Shown: positions 1 through 8,334 of the stretch, piece by piece
How positions within the stretch are numbered: position 1 is the stretch's first letter
How the letters are laid out: each line of letters opens with the position of its first letter
From: Pigoraptor vietnamica
Lineage: Eukaryota > Opisthokonta > Filasterea
Length of the DNA stretch: 24,489 bases
Direction of reading: 5' to 3'
NCBI GenBank assembly: GCA_943704525.1
Contig: CALSCQ010000603.1
Location: forward strand, 1-24,489
Notes under the pieces: generated by a model
Database searches by the model: none
What the model saw: only the letters and a program-made list of their open reading frames with translations
What the model was told of the DNA's origin: nothing
Translations under genes and position numbers: made by a program

Positions 1-332
1 CCCCCCCCCCCCCCCCCCTCCCCCAATGCACTCGCACACACAGTGAGCCTCAAGGACCTCATCCTAAAAAACAAGTCGTTTTCGATGTTCTAAGAAACGA
101 CAAGCACACAGCCCACGCGCAAAATCACATGGGGAAGCTCGAGACGCCGTTCCAGCCGGCAGCTCTCGCTCTCTATTTGTGCCAATTCTCGAGTCGCGTG
201 TGTAGGCACCGACTGCCGTGTCGCCACGCACGCACGACAGCGAGCACGACATCCCACGGCGCCGCCCAATCGGCCGGCCGAATGTTCTTGCGACGTGGTG
301 TCAATACACAGTAACGTTCCACGCCCACTCTT
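1..332. other. Left flank, no gene seen
   Basis: The window opens with a run of 18 C, one T and five more C, which looks like a contig edge or a homopolymer tract. The rest up to 332 is GC-rich and lies downstream of the AFG1-like stop codon, so it probably holds that gene's 3' untranslated region. Open frames on both strands here are short, overlap one another and show no family features. I see no repeat, RNA gene or clear polyadenylation signal. Confidence 0.5.
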
Positions 333-952
333 TCATCGCGACGCAGCGCCTTCGGAGACCTGCGGTTCTTGCCGCGCGTCGTCGTGGCCGTGTGCATGGT
401 GGAGCGGCGTGTGGTGCCGGTGGGGCAGGTGGCGACTGCCGAGGTGTGGCTCCGCGAGGTAGTCTTCCGTCTGCATCTCGGTGAGGCGAGAGACGGCGCG
501 CTCAAACGCGAAGATCTCGTCGTCGGCGTTGAAGATCGACGTCTGCTTTGCTTGGGACTGCAAACGACGGTGGGGTTGTTGAATGAGAAAACGCAAGGGC
601 GGGAGTGCCAGACGCGACTGCTGTGTGACGCAGTCGGTGACCATCCCAAACACGGTGGACCGCATCGAGGCCCTCACAAGGGCGCCAACATACACGCGAG
701 TGTGACGCATCATGACCATCCCAAACACGTGCATGGAGAACCTCACGAAGACCACCAACATGAACGCCAAAGTACGGACGCACCTCGCTGAGACCCAGAT
801 CGTCCGCGAGGAGGCGCTGTCGATCAAACGAGTGGCCCTCCTTGGGATCGACGCGGAAGATATCGCCAGGCGCGCAATCGGCCGAGCAGATAAGCTTCAC
901 CTATGGACAGTGTTGGCACGACGTGTAAGCCGAGTAAACATAGCACAGTGCG

Positions 953-1022
<70 letters not shown>

Positions 1023-3160
1023 GCGTGAGGGACACAAGCAACACGAGGCGCACGCACCTTCCGGTCGTAGAGTGCGTCGATGAGCGTGATGAGGCGGCGC
1101 GCGCTGTCCTTCTGCGCCATCCGCATCCGGGGTATGCCGTGCACGACGACCGTGTGGAACGCCTTGGCAATTTCGAGATAGTCCGCCGCCGACATGGGCT
1201 GTGTTGCGAAGGGGTTGGGGCACTGTGATGAGAACAAGGGCGACACGGACTGCCATCGGCCACATGCACATGCATTGCCTTCTTTCTGACACACACGCAC
1301 ACACTCACATGAACACACAAAGAAGAGACAAGAAAAAGAATGCACTAAGCGAGAACGGCGCATGCATTGGCGCGTTTAGGCGCGCTGCATAGAAGCAAGG
1401 CGAAAGCTGACACAGGCGCATGCTGTCACATGGCTCACCTTCATGCACAGGTCGGGGAACCTAAACTCCGCGACGCCACCACACGCGCGCGGAATGTGAA
1501 GCTTGCGACCGAACAAGGAGAGCTCCGCGGGCGCAATCGCTGCGACAAAGTACTATTAGGCTGTGCAGACGAGCCACGCGTTCCCAGAGCCTTAGACACG
1601 CGCACACAAGCACAACGCACAGCCACAACACACGATCCGCAATATGAGTTCGTCTCAATCGCACGGCTTCACACTCACGCTTCTTCTCGAGCGAGGCGAG
1701 GCGTCCGAATGTGTCCGAGAGTATCTTGTCAGTACCGGCGTTGACGGGGACGTGGTATACGCTTCCGCTCGCCCTCAGCGCCTTGCGATAGTCGACGCCA
1801 GAGTCCAGACAGTGCACATGGCACCGCTCCTTGAGCAGGCGGATAAAAGGCACAAAGCCCTCGCGCTGCAAACCCCCCTTATAGAGATCTGCGGCATTTT
1901 TTTTTTTTTTTTGTTTGGTTGCACACAACAACATGAGAAGGCGTGAAAGGTCTACGTGCGTGGATGAAGCACACGGCACGTGAAGTGAAGTGGACAGCGT
2001 GTTTCGGCAGCGGGAAAAATCATCACAGCCACGTGCGGAGAGGGGAACGCACCGTCGGGATGTCGGTTCGACGTCGCCACTACGACGACGCCGTGGCTGA
2101 AGAGCGACGCAAACAGCCGCTTGAGAATCATCGCATCCACAATGTCGGTGACCTAAGGTATGGGAGGGAGAGAGACTCAACATCAGTCGCTGTTCATACT
2201 CGGATTGGCCAACACGGTTGTCGTGGCACACTGGAGTTGGTTCAACCCTATCGACTCAACGCGGGCGCGTGCGAATGGGGAAGCCCACCTGAAACTCGTC
2301 AAAGCATAGCAACCACGCCTGCGAGGCAAGGTCCCGCGCGACGGGGGGAATGGGGTCGAGGCGGTCGGACGTCTGCCAGTCCTTGTCTGTGATGGACTTC
2401 TTCCATTCGTGGATGCGCGTGTGCACTTCCACCATGAACTCGTGGAAATGAACGCGCCGCTGCGCAGGGCACACGACTGCTCAGAGCGCGCCCTCCATTG
2501 CAATCAAGATGAAGCACCCGAACACGCAACACCTACGCACCACTCCCACGCACGACCACACACGCACCGCCCCGCATCCCACCTTATGCTTCACGGGTGA
2601 CTGTTCAAAGAAGAGGTCCATGAGCATGGTCTTCCCGCAACCGACGTCGCCGTAGAGGTACAGCCCCTGCGGGCCAGTCAGCGGCTCGGGTTCCTTGCGA
2701 CCCGACACGAGCGCAAATAGCGAGCTAAGAACGCCCCCTGGAGACGATGCCTCAGCGGGCTTCGCTGGTGCGTACGTAATCAGACTGTCGTGCAGCCCTT
2801 GCAGCTTCTCAACGGTGCGCCGTTGGTGCTCGTCCACACTGAATGACGGCAGAGCGGATCAGCCGTACTGAGACAGCACCATGCTGCCGACGAGCACACT
2901 CACCGGAGGGCACCGGCCTGCACCCGCGCATCATATTCCGCCAGCGGACCACGATGCCGTTGCACCGCAGTCGATAACTGCCTCGAGATAGTAGCAGCGG
3001 CGGCGGAAGGAAGCAGCGGGCGAGAATTGCCACTGTACACGCCACGCGCAGGCAATGTCCTCGGCGCTGCCACCGAGAGAGGCCACCACCACGTGCACGC
3101 AGCTCCTCGACGTACTACTGCCCGCCATGCAAGGGCGGCTGCAGCCCTTGTACGGAACAT
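333..3160 (-). CDS. AFG1: AFG1-family mitochondrial AAA-like ATPase (AFG1L/LACE1)
   Basis: This is a P-loop ATPase of the AFG1 family, which works at the mitochondrial inner membrane in turnover of respiratory-chain subunits. Nine exons: 3160-2904, 2838-2583, 2459-2289, 2152-2053, 1888-1679, 1539-1439, 1198-1058, 900-784 and 557-333. All junctions are GT-AG and keep phase, giving 525 residues (human AFG1L is about 480). The start is the ATG at 3160, which opens an Arg/Ala-rich N-terminus ([18 protein letters not shown]) like a mitochondrial presequence. Family landmarks in order: [16 protein letters not shown], Walker A GDVGCGKT (149-156), HFHEFM, Walker B LLCFDEF (221-227), sensor ATSNRHPD (254-261), [26 protein letters not shown], and [10 protein letters not shown] near the end. 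The C-terminus after that motif is unusually His-rich. Intron 7 (1057-901) holds a long dinucleotide repeat. Family assignment is near certain; exact exon edges are inferred. Confidence 0.95.
954..1021. repeat. (CA)n microsatellite inside AFG1 intron 7
   Basis: About 34 uninterrupted AC units. In the sense of the minus-strand transcript this is a (GU)n tract beginning about 36 nt downstream of the 5' splice site at 1057. Reading frames made of alternating Thr/His or Val/Cys across it are repeat artefacts. Confidence 0.98.
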
Positions 3161-4307
3161 TCTCTCAATGCGAAAGTGCGCGTGCCTCTCCTCGTTATGT
3201 GTTCAACGTCGTACACTCTGAACTGCGAAAAGTGCCAACAGCTTGCACGTGATGGCACGTGCGCACACGTGATTTACTTTATCACGTGACATGTCCATTG
3301 GGAAATTCCCGCCTCTGTTCCACAAAAATAAATAATAAATTAAGTCTTAATTATGAAATTTCTATGGCAAACTTTTTGTGGACACTTTGTTTATTATTCC
3401 ACGCCGATGTCGCCACCACACTGACGCACTTGTTCCCATAGTAGCCGATACAAGGTGACATATAGTATAGGGATTTATATGAGATGGCTATGGAACATTC
3501 TGGTTTCCATGTTCAATTTCTACTCATAAAGTATCAAATAAGCCCTTTTTGTATAACAATGAAATAAAGTATAGACAAGGGCTAACTATGAATGTTAGTA
3601 TGGAATGCGGCGCATTGTTTTTCAGTACGAAATTTGTACGGACAATAGAGATGCCCTCGCGCGCCCATTGGCTCCCTGTCAGCGGGTTTCGCCATCCGAT
3701 GTGCGAGGTCGGGTTGCTGGACGCTCTGTGTGTGTGCGTGTGAGTGTGTGCGTGTGCACGGACTGTCTTTTGCTGTCTCCACCCCCCGTTGTGGGTTTGC
3801 CCATTTCGTGCTTCACGTAGACGCACATCCTAAGGTGCGAATGCCTGACTCAGAGAGACACATAATTACGTGGCACAGCATCCTACTCTGACTTGTGTCC
3901 GGCCTCACAACACAGTCCGTGCTCTGCCTCTTGTCCAAAGCCAACTCATCAAACGACGCCCCGCTGTGTCGAACGCCCTGAGTGGATCCCTCTCGGTCGA
4001 TACGAAAAGCTGCCTTTTTCTTTCTTTCTTTGGTTGGATTTCGCAAAGCGCCGCTCGGTGAGGAATTCAGTGTCGCCATTACGTCCCGGGTCGGCGCTTC
4101 GGCGCGTGCTATCATTTTGCGTGGCCTTCGTTCTTTGAGCGCGACGTGTTCTCTTTCCTCAACCGAGGGGTTGCGCCTGGTTGAAGGGCGTGTCGTTGGT
4201 CGCCGGCGGACGTGATGCCGTCTCGGTAGAAGCAAGCCGCGTCGGATTCCGCGCCCCAGGGCCCTGGTGGTCCCGCGCATACACTCGCTATTGTTGTGCG
4301 TTCTGAG
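3161..4307. promoter_or_regulatory. Divergent intergenic region between AFG1-like and bHLH-PAS genes
   Basis: This 1147-bp gap lies between two divergent start codons and should carry both promoters. About 3290-3620 is clearly AT-rich against a GC-rich background, as expected of a nucleosome-poor promoter core. It contains a cluster of CACGTG E-boxes (3246-3288), an inverted CCAAT motif (CCCATTGG, about 3665-3672) and an impure GT-rich stretch (about 3725-3757). Pyrimidine-rich sequence precedes the bHLH-PAS start. Open frames inside it have no recognisable protein features. Confidence 0.6.
3246..3288. promoter_or_regulatory. Cluster of four CACGTG E-boxes
   Basis: Perfect CACGTG hexamers lie at 3246-3251, 3256-3261, 3266-3271 and 3283-3288. 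The first three are spaced exactly 10 bp apart, one helical turn, and the last is the longer palindrome TCACGTGA. Such sites bind class B bHLH proteins. They lie 86-128 bp upstream of the AFG1-like start and about 1 kb upstream of the bHLH-PAS gene. Single CACGTG hexamers occur elsewhere in the window, but no other cluster like this was seen. Function is inferred. Confidence 0.6.
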
Positions 4308-7300
4308 ATGGACGGTGCCGTTGCCTCGCCGGTCGAGATGGCGCCCGCCGTCGGTGCGACAGAGACGCAAGTTTTTCGCCCGAAAGAGGAGCCCATGGTG
4401 CAAGGTGGATTCCGCTTGAATTCGTTGTTTGTTGGTGTGCGGCTTATTCTTCGTTCTCGAGACGTCTGCTTCTCTCTCATCTTCGCCTCCCGTTTTCTTT
4501 TGCGTGTTCCCTTCCTTCGTGTGGCTTGCATCGCCCATTGCAAAGCCCAGATTCTTGGAACTCCGCCACATAATACATTCCCCTCAACTAACGGCGTGTG
4601 TGTGCTTCCCATCGCAGATCCCATCGAGCCGATGAGCCGCAAGCGACCGCTTGAGGATGACGACGATTGGGACGGAAGCGTGCCCTCCGACGGTGATGCG
4701 CGGTATGTTTTTTCCTTCTTTTTTCCCTTCGTTGCTCTATTCGAATTTGCGGTTGCTATTCGTCTCTTCAACTACGCAATTCGGACGCCTCTGACTTCGT
4801 CGTCTGAACGCACAAAAGGAGCAAACGCGCCGCGAAGAAGAAGACGGTCGTTTATAAGGAGAGCCACAACGCGATCGAGAAGCGGCGACGGGACAAGATC
4901 AACCAGTGCATCCAGGAGCTCTCGTCCATGATTCCCGGGTGCGTGTCGACCGAACAGCGCGCGGACAAGTCGACCGTCCTCAGCATGGCCGTGGGCTACG
5001 TCAAGAAACTGCTGCAGGCCGACCGCGGGGGTGTGTGTCGCTTGGCTGTGCGCGGCAGGATCGCTTTTTTTTTTTTTTTGGTGGTTCTTTTGCGTTTGTG
5101 CTGTGCTTCACTCGATGAGTGCGTCTCTTACACTCGGTACATCGCCTGCGCAGGTATGGACGAGTCGAATGGCGACCCGAACGAATTTGCGCGCACGGGA
5201 AGGCGCCCGACGCACGCGGCTCTGCGGCTGGCGCTTCAAGGGGGGATGTCCTCTGCGGGCAAACCGCCCTTTATGCGCGAACAAGAATGGAACGACCTCC
5301 TACTGGAGAACGTCGACGACATGCTATTCGTGGTGACGACATCCGGGCGCCTGACGCACGTGTCGCCGTCGTGCCAGGGGATCGTGGGGCACCGCGCCGC
5401 CGCCCTTGTCGACCATCGCCTCATCGAGTTTGCGCACCCCGACGACGTCGCGCTCGTCCAGCGGCAGTTGGCCTCGGGGGAGCGCAACAAGGACTTTGTG
5501 TTCAGGATGCGACGGGCCGACGGCGAGTACGCGTGGCTGGCCGTTCGCGGCAAGCAGCTCCTGAACCACGGCGTTCCCTCAGACTACATTGTGGCCGTGG
5601 GCCGCATCTACAGCGTCAAGCGGATCGTCGACATGAGCGATCCGTTGGAGATTGAGGGCGAGTTTGTGTCGAAGCACACGCTGCACGGCGTGTTCACGTA
5701 CGCGTCCCCGAACGCCACGCGGATTTTCGGCCACCACGTGCACGACCTCATCGGCCAGTCGGCGTACCTCTTCCACCACCCCGAAGACATTCAGCGCATC
5801 AGCGCCATCCACCGCGACGTCCTCTCGACCGTGAAGGAACTCAAGGTCACGTACCGCTTTGTGACGAACACCGGCGATTACGTGTGGATCGAGTCCAACG
5901 CGCACATGTTCGTCAACCCGGTCAGCAAAATGCCCGAGTTTATCCTCGTCCGCTCCCACGTGACTGGCGGCCTGCAAGTGCGCGTGCTGGAGCCGTCGTC
6001 TGCGCCGGTGGTGACGAGTGACGACACCAAGGACGGCACGGTCGCCCGCACCGGGGGCGAGGGCGATCTGCCGGGGTCGGCCGGCGCTTCTCGCGAAAAT
6101 CTCATGCGCGATCTGCTGCATGGCATCATGCAGCTGCGCAGCGAGAACCTCCACTTGCGGCGGCGGTTGCGACAGATGGAGGAAGGGGGGCAGCCGCAGA
6201 ACGCCGGCCTCGCGCCTCAGATGATGCGGGTGAGTCTATGTGTACGGCTGCTTGCATTTGTCGCTGTGGGCTCGCGTGTGTGTCGTGTGCGTGTGCCGCC
6301 GTTTGTTCATCGTTGTGCGCTTGTGTGAGTGCGATGTGTATGTGCCTTTGTGCTTGGTGTGTTGTATCGCCGATGTTGTGCGTATAAATCCTCACACCCT
6401 GTGCCTCCTGCTTTCATATAGATCAAGCCCGAGCCGGATGGTTCCCCGATGCAGGCCGTCCCGGAGCCATACGCCTACGACCAGCAGGGGCATCCGCACC
6501 ATCGCGCGCAGCAGCAACACCAAGAACTCCAACAACAGCAGCAGCAGCAGCAACAACAGGGCTTCCGGGGACAGAACGTCTACGGCGAAGCGGACATGGG
6601 GTACGGCATGGCGCCGGCGCCGAATGCGCCGTACGGCGGCTGGGACGGACGCAACGGCGCGGGAATGGGCATGGGCATGGGGATGGGGATGGGAGCCGGC
6701 CCCTACGGCGCCGCGCCACACCCGCAGATGCAGCGGCCGCCGCAGCAGTTCGCCGGCGCGCAGGACGGAGGCCAGCGAGGCGACAACTCGTGGGGAACGC
6801 CAGAGATGCAAGTGCCCGTCATCCCTACGCCGACGCACGGCATGCCCGCGCAACTGCCGCCGCAAGGCACCCACAGCCCGTCGGTCGCCGGTGTGGCGCA
6901 GCATGCTCCGGCGCAAGGGACGCCGACGTCCCACAGCCACATTATCCAGCGTGTACAGCAGCATCTCGCGACCACGCAAGGACACGCGGCGCGCGGCTCG
7001 CAGGACGTCGCGAGCCAGTACGAGCGGCTTCAGATGAACCGCATCCATAGCGCAGTCGCGGGCGGCGGGTACGGTGGACAGGCGCAGGGACCCGTGTCGA
7101 TGCACCCCGCGCAGCAGGCCGCGCAGCACTCCCTCCAGCAGCAGCCTCTGCCGCAACCGGTCGCACAGAGCAGCCTCGCGAGCATGTATGCGTCGGCGGG
7201 GATGACGGCGGCGGGTGCGGCGGTGGGCGTCGAGGGTGGGCGCGTCGTGACGGTCGAAGAGCTCCAGGCGCAGCTGGCGGCGCAGCAGCGCGAGAGGGCG

Positions 7301-7801
7301 TCGCTCCACCGCGAAGTGCAGCACGCGCTACAGAACTCCTCGCGGCCCTCGTCGTACGAATCCATGACACCCCAAGAAGCGCAGCAGCGCCAGCGCATTC
7401 CGAGCGCCGGCACGGTGCCGACGGGCGTTGGCAACGCGTGGGGCCAAGAGCAGTTTGTCGCGTCGCAATACGTGCCGGCACCGGAGACGCAGTACCCACC
7501 GTCGTTTGCGCCGGCGCAATATGGCAGCGGGTACCCGCAGGGCGGCGGTACGAACGCGCAATTTATGCCGTCGCAAGGGCCGCCAATGCACGGCGCAATG
7601 GGTGGCGCCGTGTCACGCGATGCAGGGTCTGTAGGGGCACCCGCCGCGCCCGGAGCGTCCGTGGGCGGTATCCCGGTCGCTCGCACTGGCAGTGTTGCGA
7701 GTGGCGGCGCTGCGATCGACTCGTTCCTCGATTCGATTCTCGGAGAGGACGGGTCCGGCCTGGACATCGCCGAGATGGCCATGGGAATGGGCGATTTGTA
7801 G
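4308..7801 (+). CDS. bHLH-PAS transcription factor with Q-rich C-terminal region
   Basis: Predicted nuclear DNA-binding regulator. Five exons: 4308-4404, 4618-4702, 4819-5030, 5154-6229 and 6422-7801, all GT-AG and phase-consistent, giving 949 residues. The basic region HNAIEKRRRDKIN (77-89) has the His-Glu-Arg pattern of class B, CACGTG-binding bHLH proteins. Helix 2 (DKSTVLSMAVGYVKKLLQ, 110-127) resembles ARNT/CLOCK rather than USF. A first PAS domain follows (about 178-290, with HPDD at 226-229), then a second (about 300-402, with HHPED at 339-343). A Leu/Arg-rich helix that could form a coiled coil sits at about 447-475. The C-terminal half is low-complexity, with ten consecutive Gln (527-536), a Gly-Met alternation near 571-580, and many Gln, Pro and Ala. 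It ends in an acidic-hydrophobic patch (DSFLDSILGED) like an activation motif. Ligand, partner and exact orthology are unknown. Introns 1 and 3 are multiples of three without stops. Confidence 0.9.
6530..6559 (+). repeat. Polyglutamine (CAR)10 tract in bHLH-PAS gene
   Basis: Ten consecutive CAA/CAG codons in frame in the last exon, with further Gln-rich sequence just upstream. CAA interruptions make it less prone to slippage than pure CAG. It lies at the start of the presumed activation region. Confidence 0.9.
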
Positions 7802-8334
7802 GCGTCGACAGTGGGCACTGGGCGCGCGCGTGCGTGCCGGCTCGTTTGCGTGTGAACCGGAGGCGTCCGATGTCGATTGCGTTTCGTTGTTGCCTTCGCA
7901 TTCGAATTTTTTTTTTTTATTCTCGTTTTCTCGAGAGGGGTATCTCTCTTCCTTGCGGCAGGCCGCTATTTGCAACTAAACGTATGTACATTGCTCAAGT
8001 GGCCCCGTGCAGCTATTAGAACATAGTGCGAAGGGCAGTACGCGTCGTGTGTTGCGAGACGTGCACGTCACCAATGCGTGCACGGCGTACTGACTTGTGG
8101 GACGGTGCTCCCGCACAAATTCATACTGTGGCTCCAATGCCTCGGGTAACGCACGTCAGAAAAATACAGTTTAGAAAACGCGCACCCGACGCGCACAGGC
8201 GTCTCAGACGCGCCGCACGTGCGCCTAGCAACGGCAACGTGCATAATAGTCAGAGCACACTCGCTTACAGGCCACCGCAACGACGCACGCCGAGCTGGTC
8301 TCACGCTTTACGTGCATACAGAAGCGGCGGAGCT
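7802..8334. other. Tail-to-tail intergenic region
   Basis: A 533-bp gap between the stop codons of the bHLH-PAS gene (+) and the LRCH gene (-). It should contain both 3' untranslated regions. A T-rich run lies near 7906-7919. No canonical AATAAA was seen on the plus strand just past 7801. Open frames here are short and without family features, and no RNA gene or mobile element is recognisable. Confidence 0.5.

Noticed and set aside
954-1021. Thr-His and Val-Cys repeat polypeptides across (CA)n tracts
   Set aside because: These are translations of dinucleotide repeats inside introns.
3490-3515. Overlapping short inverted repeats (ATGGAA/TTCCAT, GAACAT/ATGTTC)
   Set aside because: The arms are only six nt and overlap in an AT-rich stretch, so chance is a sufficient explanation.
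3813-4571. 252-residue minus-strand open frame
   Set aside because: It overlaps bHLH-PAS exon 1 and its promoter, is low-complexity and basic, and contains no recognisable motif.
6392-7324. 310-residue minus-strand open frame opposite the bHLH-PAS last exon
   Set aside because: Runs of Leu and Arg are the complement of CAG/CGC-rich coding sequence. There are no family features, and the sense strand is clearly coding.
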